This document shows, piece after piece, positions 45,497 through 54,025 of a stretch of DNA of 64,000 bases (its first letter is position 1; each line of letters begins with the position of its first letter). Made by a program: the position numbers and the translations under genes. Source of the stretch: an uncultured Muribaculaceae bacterium (GTDB lineage: Bacteria > Bacteroidota > Bacteroidia > Bacteroidales > Muribaculaceae); NCBI GenBank assembly GCA_905233915.1, contig CAJOFM010000002.1, positions 124,001 through 188,000 of the forward strand, in the 5' to 3' direction. The notes under the pieces were generated by a model, which was not told where the DNA came from, did not search any database, and saw only the letters and a list, made by a program, of their open reading frames with translations.

Positions 45497-46483
45497 ATGG
45501 AGTTCAGAACGACAGTGAAGACGGGTGAGAACCGCAGCTGGCTGCACCACAGCGACCATGTGGTGCTGATGGGGTCGTGTTTCAGCGACAACATCGGTGC
45601 CAAAATGCGGGGTGCATTCTTCAATGCCACGGTAAACCCGATGGGCACGCTCTACAACCCCATGAGTATCGCTCAGGGAATAAACCGGCTGATTGCCGGC
45701 GAGCCAGTTGCCGGCCAAACCCTGTTTATGCAGGGCGGCGTGTGGAACAGCTATGATTTTCACTCGCGCCACTCCATGCCCGACAAACAGGCGACCATCG
45801 ACCACATGAACGACTGCATCAGGCGTGGCCATGAAGCATTGCGAGACGCCCAGTTGCTCACCATCACCCTGGGCACAGCCATCATCTATCGGCTGCGCGC
45901 CACCGGCGAGGTCGTTGCCAACTGTCACAAGGTGCCCCAACATGAGTTTGAGCGCAAGATGGCTACCGTCGGCGAGATGTCCCGTGAACTCGACACGATG
46001 ATTACACGCCTGCACGAGTTTAACCCGGGCTTGCGTATTATCTTCACCGTTAGTCCCATCCGCCATGTTGCCGACGGGCTGGACACCAACTCGCTGAGTA
46101 AGGCATCGCTGCGTGTGGCGATTCACGAGGCGATAACCCGTCATGCTGAATACTGCGACTACTTCCCCGCCTATGAAATCATGCTCGATGACCTGCGCGA
46201 CTACCGCTTCTACAGCAGCGACATGGTGCATCCCAGCGATGTGGCGGTGGAATACATCTGGCAGGCGTTTCAGGCCACCTATCTTGACGACCACAGCGCC
46301 CTTGCCGTGGCACGATGTGAGCGCATCCACAAGCGGCTGCAACACCGTCCCATGAGCACCAACCGCGAGACGGTTGACCGCTTCAATGCCGACACGGCAA
46401 GCGTCGTGCGCAACCTCATCAAGGAGTACCCCTACCTGAACAACCATCCAGAACTCAAACACTTCATCGATGCCCAAAACTAG
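45497..46483 (+). CDS. GSCFA domain protein
   Basis: A 328-residue protein with the defining segment VVLMGSCFSDNIGAKM at about residues 23-38, the Ser of which is the likely nucleophile of an SGNH-type hydrolase fold, and MVHPSDVAVEYIWQAF near the C terminus with the His. GSCFA proteins (PF08885) are found widely in Bacteroidota, but their substrates are poorly known; acyl or glycan ester hydrolysis is plausible. It leads a run of plus-strand genes: murF-alr follows after 35 nt, across a heptamer-like spacer. Confidence 0.87.
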   Translation: MEFRTTVKTGENRSWLHHSDHVVLMGSCFSDNIGAKMRGAFFNATVNPMGTLYNPMSIAQGINRLIAGEPVAGQTLFMQGGVWNSYDFHSRHSMPDKQATIDHMNDCIRRGHEALRDAQLLTITLGTAIIYRLRATGEVVANCHKVPQHEFERKMATVGEMSRELDTMITRLHEFNPGLRIIFTVSPIRHVADGLDTNSLSKASLRVAIHEAITRHAEYCDYFPAYEIMLDDLRDYRFYSSDMVHPSDVAVEYIWQAFQATYLDDHSALAVARCERIHKRLQHRPMSTNRETVDRFNADTASVVRNLIKEYPYLNNHPELKHFIDAQN

Positions 46484-46517
46484 AAACTAACGACTAGGGA
46501 CTAGAAACTGAAACTGA
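46481..46517 (+). repeat. Heptamer array (ctagaaa / ctaacga type)
   Basis: Units ctagaaa, ctaacga, ctaggga, ctagaaa and ctgaaa fill the 35-nt spacer between the GSCFA and murF-alr genes. Confidence 0.65.
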
Positions 46518-46518
46518 C

Positions 46519-49008
46519 ATGAACTACTCAATCACCGAAATAAGCAACGTGCTGGAAGTGACCGGCGGGAAAATCATCGATGAAGATGCCATCGTGAGCC
46601 AGCTGCTGACGGATTCACGCTCCCTCACCAGCCCCGACGACACCATCTTCTTTGCCCTGCGCACCGATGCCGGCGACGGCCACAACTACATTCCTGACCT
46701 GTATGACAAGGGAGTGCGCAACTTTGTGGTCGCCAGCGACTATTACACCCTGCCAGAGTGCAGCGCCGCCAACTACATCGCCGTGGATTCACCCCTCGAT
46801 GCCCTGCAGACGCTAGCCACCTACCACCGCCGCCGTTTCCGTGAATTGCCCGTCATCGGCATCACCGGCAGCCGCGGCAAGACCACCGTCAAGGAATGGC
46901 TCTTCCAGTTGCTTAAGGATGATTACCGCATCGTGCGCTCCCCGCGCAGCTACAATTCACAAATCGGCGTTCCCCTCTCGCTGTGGGACATCGACAACAA
47001 CACCGACCTTGCCATCATCGAGGCAGGCATCTCGACCACGGGCGAGATGGACAACCTGCAGTCGATGATCAGGCCCACCATCGGCATCATCACCAATCTG
47101 GGCAGCGAGCATAACGACGGCTTTGCCTCGATGCAGCAGAAGGCCCAGGAAAAGGCCAAGATACTTTTCAACTGCGAGTGCATCGTCTATTGCGCCGATG
47201 ACCCGCTGGTGACCCACACCATCGCCCCGCTGGTCGAGAGCGACGTGGCAATAGGCATGTCATGGTCCCGCAACCACTGCGAGGCTCCCTTGCAGGTTGA
47301 CGGTACCGACCGTGACGAGAAAGGCACCACGATACACTACACCTATGACGACGAGTCCAGCAAGGTAACCATCCCCTTCACAGCCGACCGTGACCTGGAC
47401 AACGCCATCACTTGCCTGGCAGTGCTCCTGCACCTGGGACTGGACCGTGACACCATCGCCCAGCGCATGGCCGAACTCACTCCCGTGGGCACACGCCTCA
47501 ACGTCATCGAGGGCGTGAACAACTGCACCGTGATTGTTGACAGTTACACCAGCGACTACAACTCGCTCACCCCGGCGCTCAACTTCATGACCCGCCGTGC
47601 CGGCAACCGTCCCTGCACCGTCATCCTGAGCGACCTGAGCACCGAGAGCTATAGCGGCGACGAACTCTACATCCGCGTCAGCGAACTGCTCAAGACCAAG
47701 CGCGTGAACCGCCTGGTGGGCATCGGCAAGGAGATGTGCCGCCATCAGCGCTACTTCAGCGAGGTGCCGCAGGCGCACTTCTTTGACGACACCCAGGAGT
47801 TTATCAACCATTTCGCCAAGGGCGACTTTGACGACGAGACCATCCTCATCAAGGGCGACCCCCGTTTTGGTTTCAGCCAGATCATCAACCTGCTTGAGGC
47901 CAAGCAGCACATCACCGTCATGGAGGTGGACCTCAACGCGTTGGCCCACAACTTCAAGTTCTTCAAGTCATTGATCAAGCCCGGCACCAAGACAGTGGGC
48001 ATGGTCAAGGCGAGCGGTTACGGCGCCGGCAGTTATGAGATTGCCAAGACGCTGCAAGACTGCGGTTGCGACTACCTTGCCGTTGCCGTGCAGGACGAGG
48101 GCGTGGAGCTGCGCAAGGCCAGCATCTCGATGCCCGTCATCGTGCTCAACCCCAATGGTGTGAACTACAAGGCCATGTTCCAGTACCGCCTCGAGCCTGA
48201 GGTTTATAGCATGGAGATGGTCCAGGACCTCATCAAGGAGGGCAAGCGCTATAACGTTCAGGGGTTCCCCGTGCACATCAAGATTGACAGTGGCATGCAC
48301 CGCCTGGGCTTTACCCGCGAACAGTTACCCGAACTCATTGCCATGCTCAAGAGTCAGGACGTGATCACCCCCGTCTCGGTATTCACCCACTTGAGCGTTG
48401 CCGACGAGCCCGGACAGGATGCCTACACGCAAAGTCAGTTTGAATATTACGACTCCTGCAGTGAACTGCTGCAGCAATCATTTGACCACCATATCATGCG
48501 CCATGTGCTCAACACGAGCGGCATCGTGCGCTTCCCCGAGCGCCAATACGACATGGTGCGCATCGGCATCGGCCTGTACGGCATCAAGACGCTATTCGAC
48601 GGCAGCGAGGACAGCCTCATGCCCGTGTCGGCACTGCGCTCCATCATCATCAGCATCAAGGATTGGCCTGCAGGTACCACCGTGGGCTATGGACGTCATG
48701 GCCTGCTCGAGCGCGACAGCCGCATTGCCACGGTCAACATCGGATACGCCGACGGTTTTGACCGCCACTTTGGCAACGGCCATGTGAGCATGTGGGTGGG
48801 CGGCAAGTTGTGTCCCACCGTGGGCAACGTGTGCATGGATGCCGTGATGATCGACGTCACCGATGCACCTTGCAAGGTGGGCGACACGGTCGAGATCTTC
48901 GGCGAGCACGTTCCCGTCGAGCAATTGAGCGAGGCACGAGGCACTATCCCCTATGAGATACTCACCAGTGTGTCGCCACGTGTGAAACGCGTTTACTATC
49001 GAGAATAA
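46519..49008 (+). CDS. Bifunctional MurF ligase / alanine racemase
   Basis: An 829-residue fusion usual in Bacteroidota. The N-terminal half is UDP-N-acetylmuramoyl-tripeptide:D-Ala-D-Ala ligase, with the ATP loop GITGSRGKTTVKEW at about residues 113-126 and the central domain (ISTTGEMDNL). The C-terminal half from about 465 is a PLP alanine racemase: MEVDLNALAHNFKFFK, the PLP-lysine segment VKASGYGAG, and VGYGRHGL with the second catalytic Tyr. It thus links D-Ala supply with its incorporation into cell-wall precursor. Both active sites look intact, although VKASGYGAG differs from the common VKADAYGHG. Confidence 0.92.
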   Translation: MNYSITEISNVLEVTGGKIIDEDAIVSQLLTDSRSLTSPDDTIFFALRTDAGDGHNYIPDLYDKGVRNFVVASDYYTLPECSAANYIAVDSPLDALQTLATYHRRRFRELPVIGITGSRGKTTVKEWLFQLLKDDYRIVRSPRSYNSQIGVPLSLWDIDNNTDLAIIEAGISTTGEMDNLQSMIRPTIGIITNLGSEHNDGFASMQQKAQEKAKILFNCECIVYCADDPLVTHTIAPLVESDVAIGMSWSRNHCEAPLQVDGTDRDEKGTTIHYTYDDESSKVTIPFTADRDLDNAITCLAVLLHLGLDRDTIAQRMAELTPVGTRLNVIEGVNNCTVIVDSYTSDYNSLTPALNFMTRRAGNRPCTVILSDLSTESYSGDELYIRVSELLKTKRVNRLVGIGKEMCRHQRYFSEVPQAHFFDDTQEFINHFAKGDFDDETILIKGDPRFGFSQIINLLEAKQHITVMEVDLNALAHNFKFFKSLIKPGTKTVGMVKASGYGAGSYEIAKTLQDCGCDYLAVAVQDEGVELRKASISMPVIVLNPNGVNYKAMFQYRLEPEVYSMEMVQDLIKEGKRYNVQGFPVHIKIDSGMHRLGFTREQLPELIAMLKSQDVITPVSVFTHLSVADEPGQDAYTQSQFEYYDSCSELLQQSFDHHIMRHVLNTSGIVRFPERQYDMVRIGIGLYGIKTLFDGSEDSLMPVSALRSIIISIKDWPAGTTVGYGRHGLLERDSRIATVNIGYADGFDRHFGNGHVSMWVGGKLCPTVGNVCMDAVMIDVTDAPCKVGDTVEIFGEHVPVEQLSEARGTIPYEILTSVSPRVKRVYYRE

Positions 49009-49013
49009 CACCA

Positions 49014-50183
49014 ATGAAACGACTATCCTACATATTGCTGTTAACCCTCTTGATGTTCTCTGCCGGCAAGTCCAGCGCCCAGGACATCGAGGCCAACGGC
49101 ATCTTCTATAACATCATCAGCGACACCCAAGTGGCCGTTGCGCCAGCCTATTTTGATGGCGTGAACCACTATCAGGGTTGCATCATCCTGCCCGAGAGGG
49201 TGTACTGCGACGGCGTGAACTATGATGTCGCCGCCATCGCACCCAGGGCGTTCTGGCAATCGGGAGTGACCGAGATCCAAATACCCAACAGCGTGACGAT
49301 GATTGGCGAGGCAGCCTTTGCCGACGCCGAGAGTCTGAGCAGCATTACCCTGCCGCTGGGACTGGCAGCCGTGAGCAAATACATGCTTGCCGGAACCGCT
49401 GTGTCCAATGTGGTATTGCCCGAGGGGGTTACCGACATCGGCATGGGTGCATTTGAGGACTGCACGCGACTGCAAACGGTCTTCCTGCCGGCCTCATTGC
49501 AGCGCATCGGCGACAGGGCCTTTGGCTACTGCGCCAACCTCAAGGAAATCTACAGCGATTGCTTCAACCCACCCGTGGCCATGGGCGACAATGCCTTTGA
49601 GGGCTGCGAAAACATCAGTGTTATGGTGGCCGATGCAGCCACTGCCAGCCGCTACCAAGACGACAACCAGTGGGGAGATGAAGACGTGTTCTCGCTCTGG
49701 GTTGACGAGGGCTTGGCCGTGTTGCCCACCATGCAACAGGAGTTCTTGGGCGAGAATTGGACAGCCTTGACGCTGGGCAATAACCTTGCTTACAAGATTT
49801 ATGGCCCTGACGGCTACCTGACGGCCATCACTGCCGCCGACCGCTATTTCCTGCCCATCGGGGCACAAAGCACCGATTATCTGGTCGTGCCCACCACCCT
49901 GATGCAAGACGAGGAAGACCTGCAACTGGTGGCCACTACCGAAGCGCCTCCTGCCGCTATCGAGGAACTGAAGGACGAGACTCCGCAGCAGTTGACCATC
50001 GTCGGACTCGACGGCACCATCTACATCGAGGGTGACACCCACGGGAAATGGACCTTTATCTATGATGTGTACGGCAACCTGTGGTATGAGCGCCCCGCTG
50101 TCAATAACTGGATCAGCCTCCCGGGACAACGTGTATATATCGTCAAGGTGGGAGACACCATCCGCAAACTGTTCCTGAACTGA
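49014..50183 (+). CDS. Small BspA-type LRR protein, possible type IX secretion cargo
   Basis: A 389-residue protein with a signal peptide (KRLSYILLLTLLMFSAGKSSA) and the same opening module as the large BspA protein (DIEANGIFYNIISDTQVAV). About four LRR_5 repeats follow (residues ~70-190), then a linker rich in Thr and Ala. The C terminus, WISLPGQRVYIVKVGDTIRKLFL, resembles the conserved end of type IX secretion C-terminal domains, which direct cargo to the surface. It begins 5 nt after murF-alr and its stop overlaps the tadA start by one base, so it is in the same operon. Confidence 0.82.
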   Translation: MKRLSYILLLTLLMFSAGKSSAQDIEANGIFYNIISDTQVAVAPAYFDGVNHYQGCIILPERVYCDGVNYDVAAIAPRAFWQSGVTEIQIPNSVTMIGEAAFADAESLSSITLPLGLAAVSKYMLAGTAVSNVVLPEGVTDIGMGAFEDCTRLQTVFLPASLQRIGDRAFGYCANLKEIYSDCFNPPVAMGDNAFEGCENISVMVADAATASRYQDDNQWGDEDVFSLWVDEGLAVLPTMQQEFLGENWTALTLGNNLAYKIYGPDGYLTAITAADRYFLPIGAQSTDYLVVPTTLMQDEEDLQLVATTEAPPAAIEELKDETPQQLTIVGLDGTIYIEGDTHGKWTFIYDVYGNLWYERPAVNNWISLPGQRVYIVKVGDTIRKLFLN

Positions 50184-50641
50184 TGATAAAGAACGAAGAT
50201 ATCGATATCAAGTACATGCGCATGGCGCTCGACGAGGCCCACAAGGCGCTGGAACGTGACGAGGTGCCCATCGGGGCCGTCATCGTGTGCAAGGGGCGCG
50301 TCATCGGACGCGGCCACAACCTCACCGAGGCACTCACCGACGTCACCGCCCATGCCGAGATGCAGGCCATCACCGCCGCAGCATCGACCCTTGGCGGCAA
50401 GTACTTGACCGACTGCACGCTCTATGTCACCGTGGAGCCGTGCCTGATGTGCGCCGGTGCGTTGGCTTGGAGCCAGATCCCGCGCATCGTCTATGGCGCC
50501 AGCGATGATAAGCGCGGTTATCACACCCAATGCGCATCACCCTTCCACCCCAAGACGACCATCACAGGCGGCGTGCTGGGTGACGAGTGCGCCAAGCTGA
50601 TGACCGATTTCTTCAAGAAAAAACGACCCCTCAAAAAATAA
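50183..50641 (+). CDS. tadA: tRNA-specific adenosine deaminase (nucleoside deaminase)
   Basis: A 152-residue zinc enzyme that converts adenosine to inosine at the wobble base of tRNA-Arg. The zinc motif is HAE (H57, E59) and PCLMC (C87, C90). VPIGAVIVCKGRVIGRGHN and the SPFHPKTTITGGVL C-terminal segment are typical of TadA. The ATG overlaps the stop of the LRR gene by one base. Other nucleoside deaminases share the zinc motif, so the tRNA assignment is from overall form. Confidence 0.9.
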   Translation: MIKNEDIDIKYMRMALDEAHKALERDEVPIGAVIVCKGRVIGRGHNLTEALTDVTAHAEMQAITAAASTLGGKYLTDCTLYVTVEPCLMCAGALAWSQIPRIVYGASDDKRGYHTQCASPFHPKTTITGGVLGDECAKLMTDFFKKKRPLKK

Positions 50642-50647
50642 AGAACA

Positions 50648-51553
50648 ATGAACAATACTTTCCTAAAATCGCTCATGCTGGCTACCGCCATGACGCTCAT
50701 GGCAGTGTCGGCCTGCGCCCATCCAGCACCCCAAACAGTCAACCAAGAGGCACAAACCATCATCCAGGGTGACACCATCGAGGTGATGAGTCAAGCAATG
50801 AAACGGACCATCAAGAATGTGGTCATCGTGCCCAAGCAGTACAATGCCCCCGACAACTTGGGCGGACGCTATCCCGTACTCTACCTGCTGCACGGCGCCT
50901 ATGGTTGCTACAACGACTGGTCACACAAGGCCAACCTTGACGCGCTCGCCAACAAGTATAACGTCATCATCGTGTGCCCCGACGGCCAGGACAGTTGGTA
51001 CTTCGACTCTCCCATCGACCCTAAGATGCAGTTCGAGACCTATGTGAGCAAGGAACTGGTGGCCTATATCGACAGTCATTACCGCACCTTTGCCAACCGC
51101 TACATGCGTGCCATCACAGGCCTGAGCATGGGCGGCCACGGCGCTTTGTTCCTCGCTTTCCGTCATCCCGACGTCTTTTGGTCCTGTGGCAGCATGAGCG
51201 GCAACATGGACATCACACAGAACCCCGACAGCTGGCACATCAAGGACCGACTGGGAGAATACGACAAGAACAAGCAGCGGTGGCGCGACCATGCCGTGTG
51301 CAGCCTCGTTGACCAAGTGAAAAACTGCCCATTGCAACCCGCACAGAACATCATCATCGATGATGGCCTGAACGATATTTTCATCAAGAACAACATCGCC
51401 CTGCACGAGCAACTGGTTGAAGCGGGTATCGACCACGACTTCACCGTGCGCCCCGGCCGTCACAGCTGGGACTATTGGGTCAATTCACTGGACTACCACA
51501 TGATGTTCTTCCAGAAAGCCTTCATTCACGGGGCAGAACTCATGGAGCAATAA
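50648..51553 (+). CDS. Secreted esterase (CE1/esterase D-like alpha/beta hydrolase)
   Basis: A 301-residue protein with a signal peptide ending in the lipobox-like VSAC (Cys at about 23). The nucleophile is S160 in GLSMGGHGAL, the oxyanion region is YLLHGAYGCYNDW, and the His is in VRPGRHSWDYW near residue 277; the Asp is probably in DDGLNDIF. The domain resembles putative esterases (PF00756) such as feruloyl and acetyl esterases that remove acyl groups from plant glycans. The actual ester is unknown. It is 6 nt after tadA. Confidence 0.85.
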   Translation: MNNTFLKSLMLATAMTLMAVSACAHPAPQTVNQEAQTIIQGDTIEVMSQAMKRTIKNVVIVPKQYNAPDNLGGRYPVLYLLHGAYGCYNDWSHKANLDALANKYNVIIVCPDGQDSWYFDSPIDPKMQFETYVSKELVAYIDSHYRTFANRYMRAITGLSMGGHGALFLAFRHPDVFWSCGSMSGNMDITQNPDSWHIKDRLGEYDKNKQRWRDHAVCSLVDQVKNCPLQPAQNIIIDDGLNDIFIKNNIALHEQLVEAGIDHDFTVRPGRHSWDYWVNSLDYHMMFFQKAFIHGAELMEQ

Positions 51554-51572
51554 CCTCTATACCAACACAACT

Positions 51573-52607
51573 ATGCCTAGAATACCCAGAATACTCATTA
51601 TCTACACCGGCGGCACCATCGGGATGATCGAGAATCCCGAAACGGGTGCCCTGCAGCCGTTTGACTTCGACCACCTGATGGACAATGTGCCCAAGGTCAA
51701 GAAACTCCGGTATGACATCGACAACATCCAGTTTAATCCGCCCATCGACAGTTCCAACATGGACCCGACACACTGGCGCGATATCGCACTGGCCATCGAG
51801 GAGCACTATGACCTTTACGACGGCTTTGTTGTGCTGCATGGCACCGACACGATGGCATTCACGGCCTCGGCATTGAGCTTTATGCTCGAGAACCTGAGCA
51901 AGCCCGTCATCATTACCGGCTCACAGCTGCCTATCGGCGAGGTGCGCACCGACGGCGAGGAAAACCTCATCACCGCCCTGCAGGTCGCTGCCGCAACCGA
52001 CGAGAAGGGTCGCCCCCGTGTTCAAGAGGTCGCCATCCTGTTCGAGAACTACCTGTGGCGCGGCAACCGTGCCACCAAGATGAGTGCTGATAACTTCAAC
52101 GCCTTCAAGAGCTTCAACTATCCCGAACTCGCTGAAATCGGCCTCGACATCGAGTATAATTCCAACAGTTTGAGGAAGATGCCGCCACGTCCATTGAAGG
52201 TGTGCACCGACATGGACACCAATGTCATGTTTCTGGAACTCAACCCCGGCATGACCGAGCAGACCCTGAACTACCTGCTCAACACGCCTGGCATCAAGGG
52301 CATCGTGCTCAAGACCTATGGCGCCGGTAACACCCCCAATCACCCTTGGTTCATCAAGTGTGTCAAGGAAGCCGTTGACCGCGGCGTGGTGATCGTGAAC
52401 GTGACCCAGTGTGTCAACGGTGGCGTGAACTGCTCACTATACGAGACCGGCAAGACCCTGCTCGATACGGGGGTTATCAGCGGTTATGACATCACTAGCG
52501 AGGCTGCCATTACCAAGCTGATGTTCCTCTTCGGCATGCGGTACACGCCCAGCATGGTCAAGAAATACATGGCAAGCGACATCTGTGGCGAGGTCACCAT
52601 CCCGTAA
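51573..52607 (+). CDS. ansA: Type I L-asparaginase
   Basis: A 344-residue cytoplasmic asparaginase that hydrolyses asparagine to aspartate and ammonia. The first catalytic motif YTGGTIGMI (Thr at about 13) and the second, VLHGTDTMAFTA (about 88-99, with Thr and Asp), are complete. There is no signal peptide, as for type I. It ends the plus-strand run after the esterase. Confidence 0.94.
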   Translation: MPRIPRILIIYTGGTIGMIENPETGALQPFDFDHLMDNVPKVKKLRYDIDNIQFNPPIDSSNMDPTHWRDIALAIEEHYDLYDGFVVLHGTDTMAFTASALSFMLENLSKPVIITGSQLPIGEVRTDGEENLITALQVAAATDEKGRPRVQEVAILFENYLWRGNRATKMSADNFNAFKSFNYPELAEIGLDIEYNSNSLRKMPPRPLKVCTDMDTNVMFLELNPGMTEQTLNYLLNTPGIKGIVLKTYGAGNTPNHPWFIKCVKEAVDRGVVIVNVTQCVNGGVNCSLYETGKTLLDTGVISGYDITSEAAITKLMFLFGMRYTPSMVKKYMASDICGEVTIP

Positions 52608-52623
52608 CAGAGAATCCGATAAA

Positions 52624-52665
52624 AAAAAACCGAGCCGCCATCCCCGATTGGGAAATGGCGGCTCG
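52624..52665 (-). terminator. Terminator of the DUF4332 gene
   Basis: On the minus strand an 11-bp stem (CGAGCCGCCAT with ATGGCGGCTCG) is followed by a long T run. It may also help end the ansA transcript from the other side. Confidence 0.85.
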
Positions 52666-52687
52666 TTGTAATGAATTGTGACCCGGA

Positions 52688-53095
52688 TTAGTAGGTCATG
52701 CGAGGGGGAAGTTCCTTGGCCTGGTCAATCATCTTCTGAATTTCAACCTCGGCGGGAACACGGCCGCACAAGTGTTTCTCCTCGTTAACCTCGGCTACCT
52801 TGGCAGCAAGGTTGGCAGCCACACGGTGGCGCAGCTCCTTGACGGTGTCCACACCTGCAGCCTCGAGCAGTTCGGCGAACTGCGGGCCGATGCCGTTGAT
52901 GCGGAACAGGTCGGCATGATTGGTCCACTTGAGAATCAGTTTCTCACTGATGCCCGTCTTCTCGGCCATCATCTTGCGTCCGGTGGGACCACAGCAGGCG
53001 TCCAGCAACTGCTCAACAGTCTCGATGCCCTCGGCAATCAATTTGGGAGCATACACATCTCCAATGCCCTCGATGTCAATAATCTTGTAGTTCAT
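52688..53095 (-). CDS. DUF4332 helix-hairpin-helix protein
   Basis: A 135-residue protein with two helix-hairpin-helix-like segments (IEGIGDVYAPKLIAEGIETV and INGIGPQFAELLEAAGVDTV). Such repeats match DUF4332, a DNA-binding-type fold of unknown role. It has no signal peptide. A minus-strand terminator follows. Upstream on the same strand, after 37 nt, lies the aquaporin gene, so they may be in one transcript. Confidence 0.85.
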   Translation of the reverse strand: MNYKIIDIEGIGDVYAPKLIAEGIETVEQLLDACCGPTGRKMMAEKTGISEKLILKWTNHADLFRINGIGPQFAELLEAAGVDTVKELRHRVAANLAAKVAEVNEEKHLCGRVPAEVEIQKMIDQAKELPPRMTY

Positions 53096-53132
53096 AATGT
53101 TATAATTGATGATTTGGGTGAATTTCCACTAA

Positions 53133-53840
53133 TTATTCTTCACAGTTCTCTTCCTTCTTGCACTTGCAGCAGTCGCAGGCAATAATCTTCCAAATCAGGG
53201 CTGCCAATGCACCGCCGACAAACGGGCCAACGATGAACACCCACAACTGATTCAAAGCGTCACCACCCTGGAACAATGCCGGTCCAATCGAGCGGGCCGG
53301 GTTAACCGAAGTGCCGGTGAAGTGGATGCCCACCAGGTGGATGAGAATAAGCGACAAGCCGATAGCCAGACCGGCAAAGTTGTTGGTAGCGCCATTGGTT
53401 ACGCTGGTAGCGCCCAGCACAACGAGCACAAAGATCATGGTAAGCACAATCTCAACAATCAGGCCATTGGTTACGCCAAAGGCACACGCGTTGGCGCCCG
53501 TACTTGTCGTGATGATGGCATCGGGAGTGGCTGTGCTCACAATTCCGGCAAGCGCAGCAGCGGCCAGGATGGCGCCGATAACCTGGAAAACCATGTACAT
53601 GCCACAATCCTTGGCACTCATGCGACCGCTCAGGAAGCAACCCAACGTGATAGCGGGATTAATGTGGCAACCGCTGATGCCACCGATAGTGTAGGCCATT
53701 GCCACTACAGCAAGACCGAAGGCGATAGCTGTGCCGACAACCGATGCGGTATCGGTGCCACAACCCAGTGCGACGGCAGCGCCGCATCCCAAGAACGTCA
53801 GCACAAACGTGCCTACCATTTCAGCTAAATACTTTTTCAT
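53133..53840 (-). CDS. Aquaporin/glycerol channel (MIP family) with Cys-rich tail
   Basis: A 235-residue membrane channel with six spans and two NPA-type motifs (HINPAITLG, and VNPARSIGPALF). The second and the surrounding residues (FTGTSVNPARS) suggest a water-selective aquaporin rather than a glycerol facilitator, but selectivity is not settled. The C-terminal tail CDCCKCKKEENCEE contains five cysteines in a short span, uncommon for this family, and may bind a metal. ATG 53840 follows the promoter at 53915-53945; the longer frame is disfavoured. Confidence 0.9.
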   Translation of the reverse strand: MKKYLAEMVGTFVLTFLGCGAAVALGCGTDTASVVGTAIAFGLAVVAMAYTIGGISGCHINPAITLGCFLSGRMSAKDCGMYMVFQVIGAILAAAALAGIVSTATPDAIITTSTGANACAFGVTNGLIVEIVLTMIFVLVVLGATSVTNGATNNFAGLAIGLSLILIHLVGIHFTGTSVNPARSIGPALFQGGDALNQLWVFIVGPFVGGALAALIWKIIACDCCKCKKEENCEE

Positions 53841-53914
53841 AGTTTCAATACTAATATTTTGGTTAAACAAGTTGATTTCTTTGGTTAAGAATACAATCCA
53901 TCATTTGGAATGTG

Positions 53915-53945
53915 CAAACTTAGCAATTTTTAATGAAAAACACAA
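53915..53945 (-). promoter_or_regulatory. Promoter of the aquaporin gene
   Basis: TTG (53945-53943) and TAAGTTTG (53922-53915) on the minus strand with a 20-nt spacer. Confidence 0.7.
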
Positions 53946-53966
53946 GAATTTTTGATAAAATCTTCG

Positions 53967-53974
53967 TATATTTG
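53967..53974 (+). promoter_or_regulatory. -7 box of the UGD-like gene
   Basis: TATATTTG, 51 nt before ATG 54026; it is divergent from the aquaporin promoter. Confidence 0.55.
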
Positions 53975-54025
53975 CAAATTGATTACTTGTGTAAACCACA
54001 TAAGACGAATATAATTTAATAAGAT

